This document shows positions 33,902 through 42,715 of a stretch of DNA of 64,000 nt, piece by piece. The position numbers were made by a program, and so were the translations under genes. Every line of letters begins with the position of its first letter. The first letter of the stretch is position 1. This DNA comes from Burkholderia ubonensis (GTDB lineage Bacteria > Pseudomonadota > Gammaproteobacteria > Burkholderiales > Burkholderiaceae), in the NCBI RefSeq assembly GCF_902833085.1, contig NZ_CADFEB010000009.1, forward strand, positions 1 through 64,000, read 5' to 3'. Under the pieces are notes generated by a model. That model did not search any database, had not been told where the DNA came from, and saw only the letters and a program-made list of their open reading frames with translations.

Positions 33902-35131
33902 TCATAGGGTCGCGCACAGCGCGTTGTCAAGGCGGGATGCCTCGGGGGTCTCGTCGTCGAACGGCAGCCCGACGTAGTTCTCCGCGAGCGCCTGGGCGGC
34001 GGCCCGGGAACGCGTCACATACTTGAGTTCGGCGAGCTTCAGGCGGTTGACGAACGGCGTGTCGTCCTCGGACGGGTGCAGCATGTTCGTCATGAAGTAG
34101 GAGAAATGCTCGGCGCGCCAAATGCGGTCGAGGCAGGTCGCCGAATACGCGTCGAGCAGCGCCGCGTCGCCATCCCGGTAGCGCGCGCCGAGCGCGCGAG
34201 CCAGCGCGCGGACGTCGGCCACCGCGAGGTTCATCCCCTTCGCGCCGGTCGGCGGCACGATGTGCGCGGCGTCGCCGGCGAGGAAGAGGCGCCCGTACTG
34301 CATCGTCTCCGACACGAAGCTGCGCATCGGCGTCACGCTTTTCTGCGTGATCCGGCCCTCGGACGGCGTCCAGCCCGTGTCGTTCGAGAAGCGCGTGTGC
34401 AGCTCGTCCCAGATCCGCGCGTCGGACCATTCGTCGACGTTCTCGTCCGGCCGGCATTGCAGGTAGAGGCGCGTGACGGCGGGCGAGCGCATCGAGAACA
34501 GCGCGAAGCCGCGCTCGTGGTGCGCATAGACGAGCTCGTCGAGCGACGGCGCCGCGTCGGCGAGGATGCCGAGCCATGCATACGGGTAAACGCGCTCGAA
34601 CGTACGCTGCCGTTCGGCGGGAATGGTCTGCCGCGCGATGCCGTGGAAGCCGTCGCAGCCGGCGACGTAGTCGCAGTCGATGCGGTCCGCGCGGCCGTCC
34701 GCATGCTTGAAGGTGACGTACGGCTTGTCGCCGTCGACGTCGTGCAGCGCGACGTCGCTCACCTCGAAGTGCATTTCATGGCCGTGCTCGACGCCGGCCG
34801 CGATCAGGTCGCGCACCACTTCGTGCTGGCTGTACACGGTGATCGCGCGCCCGCCGGTCAGCCCGGTCAGGTCGATGCGGTGACGCTGGCCGCCGAACAG
34901 CAGCTCGATGCCGTGATGCTCGAGCCCTTCGCGGCGCATCCGATCGCCGAGGCCGGCCGCATTCAGCGTGTCGACCGTGCCCTGCTCGAGCACGCCGGCG
35001 CGGATCCGGTTCTCGCAGTATTCCCGCGAACGGGCTTCGACGAGCACGGAATCGACGCCTTGCAGGCGCAGCAGATGGGAAAGCAGAAGGCCGGACGGGC
35101 CGGCGCCGATGATGGCGACCTGGGTGCGCAT
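33902..35131 (-). CDS. pobA: 4-hydroxybenzoate 3-monooxygenase
   Basis: A 409-residue FAD- and NADPH-dependent hydroxylase of the PHBH family (usual length 390-400). The dinucleotide motif GAGPSG is at 9-14, followed by ENRIRAGVLEQGTVD in the substrate-binding region, CDYVAGCDGFHG (the DG motif) and LAGDAAHIVPPTGAKGMN at the FAD ribityl site. It makes protocatechuate from 4-hydroxybenzoate, feeding the pca genes downstream. ATG 35131 follows GGAGAC. Diverges from a LysR gene. Confidence 0.95.
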   Translation of the reverse strand: MRTQVAIIGAGPSGLLLSHLLRLQGVDSVLVEARSREYCENRIRAGVLEQGTVDTLNAAGLGDRMRREGLEHHGIELLFGGQRHRIDLTGLTGGRAITVYSQHEVVRDLIAAGVEHGHEMHFEVSDVALHDVDGDKPYVTFKHADGRADRIDCDYVAGCDGFHGIARQTIPAERQRTFERVYPYAWLGILADAAPSLDELVYAHHERGFALFSMRSPAVTRLYLQCRPDENVDEWSDARIWDELHTRFSNDTGWTPSEGRITQKSVTPMRSFVSETMQYGRLFLAGDAAHIVPPTGAKGMNLAVADVRALARALGARYRDGDAALLDAYSATCLDRIWRAEHFSYFMTNMLHPSEDDTPFVNRLKLAELKYVTRSRAAAQALAENYVGLPFDDETPEASRLDNALCATL

Positions 35132-35152
35132 TGTTCGTCTCCAGAACATTGG

Positions 35153-35165
35153 TTCGATTAATGAA
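35153..35165. promoter_or_regulatory. TTCGATTAATGAA site upstream of pobA
   Basis: This 13-mer matches the pcaI-side motif TTCGATTAGCGAA at 11 of 13 positions and sits 22 bp before the pobA start in the pobA/LysR intergenic region. It suggests one regulator for both transcription units. Confidence 0.45.
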
Positions 35166-35247
35166 ACGAATTTCAGCGCTTTCCCGACTATGCGGCAACG
35201 CGATTCAGGAGATAACTTGTATACGTCTCGCAAATAGTGGTGCTCTG

Positions 35248-36174
35248 ATGGATGCGCTCGATCTGAACCTGATTCCCTACCTCGTCGCGCTCGACGACAC
35301 CCGCAACGTGAGCCGCGCCGGCGACCGGCTCGGCGTGAGCCAGCCGCGCGTGAGCGCGGCGCTCGGCCGCCTGCGCGAATACTTCGGCGATCCGCTGTTC
35401 GTGCGCACGTCGCGCGGGATGGAGCCGACGCCGCGCGCGCTGGCGCTGCTGCCCGCCGCGCGCGACGCGCTCGCGCAGATCGAGCGCGGCCTCGTCGCAC
35501 CGCACGACTTCGATCCGGCGGCGAGCACGCATACGTTCTCGATCGCGCTGTCGGACGTCGGCGAGATCGTGTTCCTGCCGAAGCTGCTGCAGGCGTTCGC
35601 GACGCGCGCACCGCATGCGAACCTGCGCTCGGCGTCGCTGTCGCATGACGAAGTCGCGCGCGGCCTCGAAGCCGGTTCGCTCGATCTCGCGGTCGGCTAC
35701 TTCCCCGATCTCGACGGCAACAACTTCTTCCAGCAGCGCCTCTTCACGCACCGCTTCGTGTGCCTGATGCGGCGCGGCCATCCGCTCGAACAGGCGCGGC
35801 CGTTCACGGTCGAGCAGTACCTCGCGTGCGGGCATGCAGTGGTGCGCGCGGAGGGACGCAGCCAGGAAGTGCTCGAGAAATATCTCGCCAAGCAGCGGAT
35901 GCATCGGCGCGCGGTGCTCGAGACGCCGCACTTCATGAGCCTGCCGTTCATCCTGAGCCGCACCGACCTGATCGCGACGGTGCCGCACGCGATCGGCTAC
36001 GCGTATGCGGCCGAGCACGCGTTCATCACGCCCGTCGAGCCGCCGCTCGCGCTCCCGCGCTTCGACCTGAAGCAGCACTGGCATCGCAAGTTTCACAACG
36101 ATCCACGCACCGCATGGCTGCGCGGCGTCGTCACGTCGCTGTTCAACGACGAGCAGGACGAGTGGCCGAAGTGA
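35248..36174 (+). CDS. LysR-family regulator, probably of pobA
   Basis: A 308-residue LysR protein of the NodD/LinR-like branch: MDALDLNLIPYLVALDDTRNVS, then the helix-turn-helix AGDRLGVSQPRVSAALGRLR and the LFVRTSRGMEPTPRA wing. It is divergent from pobA with 116 bp between starts, so control of pobA by 4-hydroxybenzoate is the simplest model. Other bacteria use IclR- or AraC-type PobR, so I leave the symbol empty. The ATG at 35248 matches the family N-terminus; the frame is open further upstream. Confidence 0.82.
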   Translation: MDALDLNLIPYLVALDDTRNVSRAGDRLGVSQPRVSAALGRLREYFGDPLFVRTSRGMEPTPRALALLPAARDALAQIERGLVAPHDFDPAASTHTFSIALSDVGEIVFLPKLLQAFATRAPHANLRSASLSHDEVARGLEAGSLDLAVGYFPDLDGNNFFQQRLFTHRFVCLMRRGHPLEQARPFTVEQYLACGHAVVRAEGRSQEVLEKYLAKQRMHRRAVLETPHFMSLPFILSRTDLIATVPHAIGYAYAAEHAFITPVEPPLALPRFDLKQHWHRKFHNDPRTAWLRGVVTSLFNDEQDEWPK

Positions 36175-36277
36175 GCCGGCCGTGCGTCCGCCGCGCGACG
36201 CACGACCGTCGAAAGCATGAAACAATGCTCCCCATCTCGCCGCCGCCGCAGGCGGCCATACTCGATGGAGCGAATAC

Positions 36278-36907
36278 ATGGGTAAAAAATCCTCGCGGCC
36301 CGAGCCGGCCGCGTCCCGGCCGAGCCGTTCGGATGCCGAGGAAGCCGTCCGCGTGCTGCTGCGCTGGGCCGGCGACGATCCCGCGCGCGAAGGCCTCGTC
36401 GACACGCCGGCGCGCGTCGTGCGCGCGTACGAGGAGTTCTTCGCCGGCTATGCGATCGAACCGCGCGACATCCTCGCGCGCACGTTCAGCGAGGTCGACG
36501 GCTACGACGAGATGATCGTGCTGAAGGACATCCGCTTCGAAAGCTACTGCGAGCACCACATGGTGCCGATCATCGGCCGCGCGCACGTCGCGTACCTGCC
36601 GAATCACCGCGTCGTCGGCATCTCGAAGCTCGCGCGGCTCGTCGACGCATTCGCGAAGCGTCTGCAGATCCAGGAAAAGATGACCGTGCAGATCGCCGAC
36701 ACGCTGTTCGACGTGCTGCAGCCGAAAGGCGTCGGCGTGATTCTCGAAGCCGCGCACCAGTGCATCTCGACGCGCGGCATCCACAAGCCGGGCGTCGAGA
36801 TGGTCACGTCGCGCATGCTCGGCACGTTCCGCACCGATCCGTCGACGCGGCGCGAATTCCTGTCGATCGTCGCGAATCCTTCTTCCGTGAACCTGACGAA
36901 TACGTAA
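36278..36907 (+). CDS. folE: GTP cyclohydrolase I
   Basis: A 209-residue type-I GTP cyclohydrolase. Zinc ligands are Cys91 and His94 in YCEHHM and Cys162 in HQCISTRG; the catalytic His is in the same segments. It converts GTP to dihydroneopterin triphosphate, the first step to folate and tetrahydropterins. The stop codon is immediately followed by the ATG of the SDR gene, so the two are co-transcribed. In a multi-replicon genome this may be a second folE copy. Confidence 0.95.
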   Translation: MGKKSSRPEPAASRPSRSDAEEAVRVLLRWAGDDPAREGLVDTPARVVRAYEEFFAGYAIEPRDILARTFSEVDGYDEMIVLKDIRFESYCEHHMVPIIGRAHVAYLPNHRVVGISKLARLVDAFAKRLQIQEKMTVQIADTLFDVLQPKGVGVILEAAHQCISTRGIHKPGVEMVTSRMLGTFRTDPSTRREFLSIVANPSSVNLTNT

Positions 36908-37711
36908 ATGGAGCCTACGAAGCAGACGGCGGATGCGCCGGTGGTGCTCGTGACCGGCGCGGCGCGCCGGGCGGGGCGCGCATTCGCCGAGTATTTCGCC
37001 GCGCAGGGCTATCGCACCGCGATCCACTTCGACCGCTCGGCCGACGCCGCGCACGCGGCCGCCGACGCGATCGTCGAACGCGGGACGGACGCCGTGGCGC
37101 TGCAGGCGGACCTGTCGGACGCCGCGCAGGCGGCCGCGCTGATCGACGCCGTCTATGCGCGCTTCGGCCGCCTCGACGTGCTGGTCAACAACGCGTCGGT
37201 GTTCTGGCAGGACCACTTCCCGAGCTTCGACCTCGCCGCGCTCGACCAGGCGTGGGCCGTCAATTGCCGCGCGCCGATCCTGCTCACGCGCGCGTTCTAC
37301 GAGCGGGCGCGCAAGGCGGGCGCGCAAGGCGTCGTGGTGAACGTGGTCGACCAGAAGATCAAGGAGAACTTCCATCGCGACCACTTCAGCTACACGGTCG
37401 CGAAGGCGGCGCTCGGCAACCTGACGCAGATGCTCGCGCTGTCGGCCGCGCCGGTGCTGCGCGTGAACGCGGTGTTTCCGGGCCTGATGCTGCCGAGCGA
37501 CGACCAGACCCAGGCGGATTTCGAACACGCGAGCCGCGCGTCGACGCCGCTCGCGCGCATCGCGGGGCCGAGCGACGTCGCGCGCGCGATCCTGCTGCTG
37601 ACCGGAGCCGCATACAACGGCGTGGATTTCGTCGTCGATGCGGGACAGAACCTGATCCGCGTCGATCAGGACGTGCTGTACAAGCACCGTTCGCCGTCAG
37701 GCGAGCGCTGA
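36908..37711 (+). CDS. short-chain dehydrogenase resembling pteridine/dihydromonapterin reductase
   Basis: A 267-residue SDR with the cofactor loop TGAARRAG near residue 17, the arginine-rich type seen in pteridine reductase 1 and FolM, an NNAS motif and the catalytic YTVAK. It starts on the base after the folE stop, so it shares the message with GTP cyclohydrolase. Reduction of dihydropterins (for example dihydromonapterin to the tetrahydro form) is therefore the likely role. The symbol folM is not assigned because orthology cannot be checked. Confidence 0.8.
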   Translation: MEPTKQTADAPVVLVTGAARRAGRAFAEYFAAQGYRTAIHFDRSADAAHAAADAIVERGTDAVALQADLSDAAQAAALIDAVYARFGRLDVLVNNASVFWQDHFPSFDLAALDQAWAVNCRAPILLTRAFYERARKAGAQGVVVNVVDQKIKENFHRDHFSYTVAKAALGNLTQMLALSAAPVLRVNAVFPGLMLPSDDQTQADFEHASRASTPLARIAGPSDVARAILLLTGAAYNGVDFVVDAGQNLIRVDQDVLYKHRSPSGER

Positions 37712-37725
37712 CGCGCGCGCCGCCG

Positions 37726-38646
37726 TTACGGCTTCTCCGCGCGGTCGCCCTCGCGCGCCTTGCTCTGCGCGACGCTCGTGCCGGGCGGCACGCTGTGCGT
37801 GAGCCACACGTTGCCGCCGATCACCGAGCCACGCCCGATCGTCACGCGGCCGAGAATCGTCGCGCCCGCGTAGATCACCACGTCGTCCTCGACGATCGGG
37901 TGCCGCGCATTGCCCTTGACGAGCGCGCCGTCACCGTCGGCCGGGAAGCTCTTCGCGCCGAGCGTGACGGCCTGGTACACGCGCACGCGCTCGCCGATGA
38001 TCGCCGTTTCGCCGATCACGACGCCGGTGCCGTGGTCGATGAAGAAGCTCGGCCCGATCTGCGCGCCCGGGTGGATGTCGATGCCGGTGGCCGAATGCGC
38101 GATTTCATTGATGAAGCGTGCGAGCAGCGGCACGCCGAGGCGATGCAACGCATGCGCGAGCCGGTGATGCATCATCGCCAGCACGCCGGGGTAGCACAGC
38201 AGGATTTCCGTGATGTGCTGCGCGGCCGGATCGCCCGCATACGCGGCCTGAATGTCGCTGACGAGCAGCGCGCGAATCGCCGGCAGCTGCTTGCCGAACC
38301 TGCGCGCGATGTCGAACGCGCGTTCGTCGAGTTCCGCGGCCGGCGTATCCTCATGCTCGGGCAGGAACGGCAATGCGCGGCGGATCTGCTCGGAGAGCAC
38401 GCGCAGCGTGCTCTCCAGCGTATGGCCGACGTAGTAGTCGACAGTCTCGTCGGTCAGGTCCGGCGCGCCGTAATGCGTCGGGAACATCGACGCGCGCAGG
38501 CCGGTCACGATCTTGCAGATCGCATCGCGGGACGGGAGCTCACGGATGCCGCGCGGATGGCGCGTGCGATGCAGTTCCTCGCGCGACTCGCGCAAACCGG
38601 CGACGATCTCTTCGAGGCCCCACTGACGGGCAAGCGATTTCGACAT
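37726..38646 (-). CDS. cysE: serine O-acetyltransferase
   Basis: A 306-residue left-handed beta-helix acetyltransferase. The N-terminal helical domain (residues 1-165) is followed by hexapeptide repeats such as IHPGAQIGPSFFIDHGTGVVIG and VVIYAGATILGRVTIGRGSVIGG. The His in DHGTG is the catalytic base. It makes O-acetylserine from serine and acetyl-CoA for cysteine synthesis. ATG 38646 (MSKSLARQWG) fits; an ATG at 38709 in the same frame is unlikely. It converges with the SDR gene. The long N-terminal domain is of the EpsC/SrpH type. Confidence 0.88.
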   Translation of the reverse strand: MSKSLARQWGLEEIVAGLRESREELHRTRHPRGIRELPSRDAICKIVTGLRASMFPTHYGAPDLTDETVDYYVGHTLESTLRVLSEQIRRALPFLPEHEDTPAAELDERAFDIARRFGKQLPAIRALLVSDIQAAYAGDPAAQHITEILLCYPGVLAMMHHRLAHALHRLGVPLLARFINEIAHSATGIDIHPGAQIGPSFFIDHGTGVVIGETAIIGERVRVYQAVTLGAKSFPADGDGALVKGNARHPIVEDDVVIYAGATILGRVTIGRGSVIGGNVWLTHSVPPGTSVAQSKAREGDRAEKP

Positions 38647-38740
38647 ATGCAAAAGGCAGGCAGCCGGCGCTGCGCGCGCGGCCGCAAATAAAAGTGACGG
38701 GTCTGCCAAGATTACCGCGTTTTTCAGCCGGAGGCCGGCG

Positions 38741-38974
38741 TCAGATCGTGACGCTGCTCGCGTCGATCCAGCGCACCGCCCAGTCGCGTGCGTGCGCGAT
38801 CGCGGCGTCTGCGTCGTTGAACTGGAGCTCCGACGGGAAGAAACGATTGGCGACGAGTTCCCCGTCGCTCGATCGCGAGATCACGACGTAGGGCTTGAAC
38901 GAACCGTCGCCGGCGCGCGCGGGCGCGCAGTTCAACAGGTAACCGCGATGCGTGAAGGCAGTAGTCGCTTGCAT
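38741..38974 (-). CDS. 77-aa hypothetical protein
   Basis: A small soluble protein beginning MQATTAFTHRGYLLNCAP with a GAGG ribosome binding site. A beta-rich first half (KPYVVISRSSDGELVANRFFP) and a helical second half (DADAAIAHARDWAVRWID) suggest one compact domain. Similar short proteins are common in Burkholderia genomes, but no function is known to me. It lies 94 bp upstream of cysE on the same strand and could be co-transcribed. Confidence 0.65.
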   Translation of the reverse strand: MQATTAFTHRGYLLNCAPARAGDGSFKPYVVISRSSDGELVANRFFPSELQFNDADAAIAHARDWAVRWIDASSVTI

Positions 38975-39253
38975 GAGTCCGCCACCTCAAGTCCCTTTCT
39001 TTCTTTTGTTCACGATCTGTCCGCAAGGTGTTGCGGCGCCCTGGTCGGGGCGGAAGCGGCCATGCTGCGTCCCCTGTCGCCGCTTCATCGGAAAAGAATC
39101 ATACTCTGTAGAAAACGCATCTTCTAGCTGAAATAAATCATGACAAATCAGCGCGCGCCGCACGGCCGCGGCGACCGCGCGCGCGCCTTTTCCCGTCGCG
39201 TCCGGAACGGGATTTGCTTCGATCCGGAGAGATTCGCCGCCAGGAGATTCGCG

Positions 39254-39664
39254 ATGCAATCGTCTGCACAAATGCGTTCCGCGCATCCGCGCAGCATCGA
39301 GTTGTACAACGACGACGCTCACGACAGCACCGTCGACACGGACGGCAAGAATCGCGAAGCGGCACGCCTCGCGCGGGGCGAGCCGATGTCGCCCGATCAG
39401 ATCACGACGAGCAATGCGTCGCTCGACAACGCGATGCCCGAATCCGGCGACGGCCTCGCGGGATACGACAGCCGGCCGGGCGGCAATCATCCGGCGCTTG
39501 CGCTGCGCGCGGGCTACGTGATGATCGAGAAGGGCTTCGATGCGCCGCAGCCGCTCGACGAAGAGGTCGTGAACCCCGTGCGCCGGGCGCGGGGGCGCGA
39601 GCACTGGCCGGGCCATGCGCGCCGGCCGGAACGGGTGATCGAGCTGACGACGACGCCGCGCTAG
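39254..39664 (+). CDS. 136-aa hypothetical protein, possibly DUF3005-like
   Basis: A hydrophilic, probably partly disordered protein with NASLDNAMPESGDGLAGYDSRPGG in the middle and ALALRAGYVMIEKGFD after it. The phrase around NASLDNAM recalls a Burkholderia-specific DUF3005 family, which I cannot confirm. AGGAGATTCGCG supports ATG 39254, although the frame is open to 39140. Function unknown. Confidence 0.6.
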   Translation: MQSSAQMRSAHPRSIELYNDDAHDSTVDTDGKNREAARLARGEPMSPDQITTSNASLDNAMPESGDGLAGYDSRPGGNHPALALRAGYVMIEKGFDAPQPLDEEVVNPVRRARGREHWPGHARRPERVIELTTTPR

Positions 39665-40294
39665 CGGCGGCGTTTGAAGCAACCGTTTGCACGGCCGTTG
39701 CCGCGCGCGTCGCGACGTCGGCGCGGCCGCGAAACGACACGCACCATCATGGCGCGGCGGCGTGCACGCGCTTGCGACCGCGTCCGCGGCAGCAGACATT
39801 CGACTGCCCGAACGGCGAACCTGACGGTCAATCCACCACCATCGCGACGCCCGGACGCCGGAAGCTGCGACGCCCCGTCGCACCTTCGCGCTCCCTTCCA
39901 TCGCCGGCGCCCTGTCCGCCGCTTTCCTAGCATGTTCGTGCCGCATCCGGCATGTCGCCGCGCGGTTTCAACGTGCACATCGTTTGATCGACGTCAGGTC
40001 GCGTGACGTCATTTGCGATTCAATGGCGAAGCCCGCGCATCGCCGGTCCGGCGATCGTTGCGCAGGCACCCAATACCGACGTGCTTATCGTCCTGTTGCG
40101 GTCCTGTTGCGGTCATGCGGCGGTCCCGCGAAGCAATCGGCCGCGGCTCGCCCGATCGCAACCGACGTCGGCGTCGTGCTGCACGGCAGACGGCACTGCA
40201 AGGTCGCCGGCATTCGTTTAACCTGCGTCGCAGCAGCGCTGCCGTGCAACCGGCCTCCGGCCGGTTCCTTTTCAACCCGCATCTCGGAGAAACC
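39665..40294. other. 630-bp GC-rich gap without a supported gene
   Basis: No frame here has convincing protein character on either strand. A TTGATCGACGTCAG at 39984-39997 loosely resembles one arm of an FNR site but is far from the stress-protein start. The last 100 bp presumably hold the promoter of that gene. Confidence 0.4.
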
Positions 40295-40762
40295 ATGTAC
40301 AAGCGTATTCTGGTTGCCGTCGACGGCAGCGATACCTCCCGCCACGCGTTCGATGCCGCGCTTGCGCTCGCGCAAGCGCACGGCGCGCAACTGCAGCCGT
40401 ATTACGTCGTCGAGAACGCCGCGATCTACTACAACGTGCCCGGCTACGATCCGTCCGTGCTGCGCGATCAGCTCGTCGAGCAGGGCAACGCGCTCGCGAA
40501 GGAATACACGCAGCGGATGCAGGCCGCCGGTGTGAAGGGCGAGGCCCGGTTCGGCGAAGCGACGTCGCTCACGGATGTCTCGTCGCTGATCCTCGAAGGC
40601 GCGACCGCATTCGGCGCCGACCTGCTCGTGCTCGGCACGCATGGCCGGCGCGGCTTCCGCCGGCTCGTACTCGGCAGCATCGCCGAGCAATGCGTGCGGC
40701 ACGCGTCGCTGCCCGTGCTGCTGATTCCCGCCGCCGCGCACGCCGGCGAACAGCCGAACTGA
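40295..40762 (+). CDS. universal stress protein (UspA family)
   Basis: A 155-residue single-domain Usp protein: MYKRILVAVDGSDTS at the start and the ATP-binding motif GTHGRRGFRRLVLGS near residue 115. Usp proteins support survival in starvation, low oxygen and other stress. CGGAGAAACC precedes the ATG. The gene lies 148 bp before an FNR-type regulator, a pairing common in low-oxygen-response loci of Burkholderia. Confidence 0.9.
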   Translation: MYKRILVAVDGSDTSRHAFDAALALAQAHGAQLQPYYVVENAAIYYNVPGYDPSVLRDQLVEQGNALAKEYTQRMQAAGVKGEARFGEATSLTDVSSLILEGATAFGADLLVLGTHGRRGFRRLVLGSIAEQCVRHASLPVLLIPAAAHAGEQPN

Positions 40763-40768
40763 ACCCGG

Positions 40769-40805
40769 CCGGCGGCGCGCGCAACGGACGCCGTCGCGCC
40801 GCCGG
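40769..40805. terminator. GC-rich hairpin after the universal stress gene
   Basis: CCGGCGGCGCG at 40769-40779 pairs with CGCGCCGCCGG at 40795-40805. There is no following T-run, so it may be a weak terminator. Confidence 0.35.
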
Positions 40806-40861
40806 TCATGCCTGCATGCCTATAACGAATCGCGACGTTTTGTCACCCGACCGCCACCAAC

Positions 40862-40875
40862 TTGCGGTGGGACAA
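40862..40875. promoter_or_regulatory. FNR-like TTGCG-GTGG-GACAA site before the FNR gene
   Basis: TTGCG at 40862-40866 and GACAA at 40871-40875 keep the outer TTG...CAA and the four-base spacer of an FNR/Dnr box. It lies 35 bp before the start codon, where binding would repress, suggesting negative autoregulation. Confidence 0.35.
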
Positions 40876-40909
40876 TGATTCCGTCGATTCAACGCCGGAG
40901 AAACCGATC

Positions 40910-41656
40910 ATGTTGACGCCCGTCGCCACACGCCACGCCACCACGACTCACACCGCCAGCTGGGCACCGCGCCAGGCTGCGCACTGCTCGTCGTGCGCGA
41001 TGCGGCACCTGTGCATGCCGCAGGGCCTGGCGCCCGAAGCGCTCAGCCGCCTCGAGACGGTCATCTGCGCCGCACGCGCGGTCAAGCGCGGCGAAGCGCT
41101 GTTCCGCGAAGGCGACGCCTTCGACAACCTGTACGCGGTGCGCTCGGGTTCGCTGAAGACCGTCGCGACGCGCCACGACGGCCGCGAGCAAGTCACCGGC
41201 CTGCATCTCGCGGGCGAGGCGCTCGGCCTCGACGGCATCTGCGACGACACGCACCCGCGCACCGCGGTCGCGCTCGAAGACAGCTCCGTCTGCGTGATTC
41301 CGTACAGCGCGCTCAAGTCGCTGTGCTCCGAAGCCGGCTCGATGCAGCTGCGCATGCACAAGCTGATGAGCGAGCAGATCGTGCGCGAAACGTCGCAGAC
41401 GATGCTGCTCGGCTCGCTGAACGCCGAGGAGCGGGTTGCCGCGTTCCTGCTCGACGTGTCGTCGCGCTACCTGAAGCGCGGCTATTCGCCGACGGAATTC
41501 AACCTGCGGATGACCCGCGAGGACATCGGCAGCTACCTCGGCATGACGCTCGAAACGGTCAGCCGCACGCTGTCGAAATTCCAGAAGCGCGGCCTGATCG
41601 AAATGCACGGCCGCCTCGTGCACATCGTCGACTTCGACGGCCTGCGCCACGTGTGA
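40910..41656 (+). CDS. FNR-type oxygen-sensing transcriptional regulator
   Basis: A 248-residue CRP/FNR protein. Four cysteines correspond in spacing to the [4Fe-4S] ligands of E. coli FNR: Cys26, Cys29 and Cys35 in HCSSCAMRHLC, and Cys128 in SSVCVIPY. The cyclic-nucleotide-type beta domain contains DAFDNLYAVRSGSLKT, and the C-terminal helix-turn-helix (GMTLETVSRTLSKFQ) has the E-SR specificity residues of FNR. It should activate or repress genes at low oxygen via TTGAT-N4-ATCAA sites. CCGGAGAAACC precedes ATG 40910. Confidence 0.9.
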   Translation: MLTPVATRHATTTHTASWAPRQAAHCSSCAMRHLCMPQGLAPEALSRLETVICAARAVKRGEALFREGDAFDNLYAVRSGSLKTVATRHDGREQVTGLHLAGEALGLDGICDDTHPRTAVALEDSSVCVIPYSALKSLCSEAGSMQLRMHKLMSEQIVRETSQTMLLGSLNAEERVAAFLLDVSSRYLKRGYSPTEFNLRMTREDIGSYLGMTLETVSRTLSKFQKRGLIEMHGRLVHIVDFDGLRHV

Positions 41657-41722
41657 CCCGGAACCCGGCCGCGCGCACCGCGTGCGGCCGGCTGCAGCGC
41701 GCGATGCGTTACCGCTCGCGCG

Positions 41723-42616
41723 TCAATCGAGAAACAGCGCGGCCCGCGCCTTGAGCGCCGCGCTGAAATCGTCGAGCCAGCCGATCGACAGGCGCCAGCT
41801 CTGCCAGTACAGCTCGATGTCGACGGTGCGCCCCGCCGACATCTCGATGAGTTCCCCCGCCGCCAGCTGGCGCGCGATCATCCGGTCCGGACACATTCCC
41901 CATCCCAGCCCCGTTTCGCACGCGCGCAGATAGCCCGCGACGTGCGGTATCCAGTGCTGCGGCGGATCGAGGTCCGCGCGCGTCACACGCCGGATGAAGC
42001 GCGCCTGCAACCCGTCCTTCGGATTGAACATCACGCACGGCGCGCGGCGCAGCGCATCGCGATTGATCCCCGCGCCGAAATAGCGCGCATGAAACTCCGG
42101 CGAACACACGGCGTGATAGCGGATGCGCCCGAGCCGCGTCGAGCGGCAGCCCTGGATCGGCTCGGCCTGCGCGGTCACCGCGCCCTGCACGCTGCCGTCG
42201 CGGATGCGCGCCGCGGTGTGGTCCTGATCGTCGATCACGAGATCGAGCAGCGTCTCGCGCTCCGCGCAGAACGGCGCCACCGCGTCGATGAACCACGTCG
42301 CGACGCTGTCGTCGTTGACCGCGACGCGCAACGTCGGCCAGTCGGCCGCGAGCGCGCCCGGCAGCGCGGGCATCCGCCCGGACAGCTCCGCTTCGAGCAG
42401 CTGCACGCGCTCGGTATGGCGGCACAGCAGCGCGCCGGAGGTGGTCGCGACGCACGGCTGCCCGCGCTTCACGAGCACGCTGCCGACGCGCTCCTCGAGC
42501 AGTTTCACGCGCTGCGACACCGCCGACGGCGTGACGTTCAGCTCCTTCGCCGCCCGTTCGAACGAACCGTGCCGGATCACCGCCGCGAGCGCGTCGAGCA
42601 ATGCATAGTCGAGCAT
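41723..42616 (-). CDS. argP: ArgP/LysG-type LysR regulator
   Basis: A 297-residue LysR protein whose N-terminus (MLDYALLDALAAVIRHGSFERAA) and effector domain (WFIDAVAPFC, LDLVIDDQDHT, YHAVCSPEFHARYF) are those of ArgP/IciA/LysG. It diverges from the exporter gene with 99 bp between starts, exactly the LysG-LysE or ArgP-ArgO pair. It should sense lysine or arginine and activate the exporter when those amino acids are in excess. The gap contains CACCATTAGCTGATTTAGC, plausibly part of its site. Confidence 0.85.
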   Translation of the reverse strand: MLDYALLDALAAVIRHGSFERAAKELNVTPSAVSQRVKLLEERVGSVLVKRGQPCVATTSGALLCRHTERVQLLEAELSGRMPALPGALAADWPTLRVAVNDDSVATWFIDAVAPFCAERETLLDLVIDDQDHTAARIRDGSVQGAVTAQAEPIQGCRSTRLGRIRYHAVCSPEFHARYFGAGINRDALRRAPCVMFNPKDGLQARFIRRVTRADLDPPQHWIPHVAGYLRACETGLGWGMCPDRMIARQLAAGELIEMSAGRTVDIELYWQSWRLSIGWLDDFSAALKARAALFLD

Positions 42617-42715
42617 CAGATTTCCTTAATCACCATTAGCTGATTTAGCTTTTCTTAGCCGGTCAGTCCCCGCAGACTAGCGTCACTCGATTCTTTCGTC
42701 TACTGCTGCCCCATC

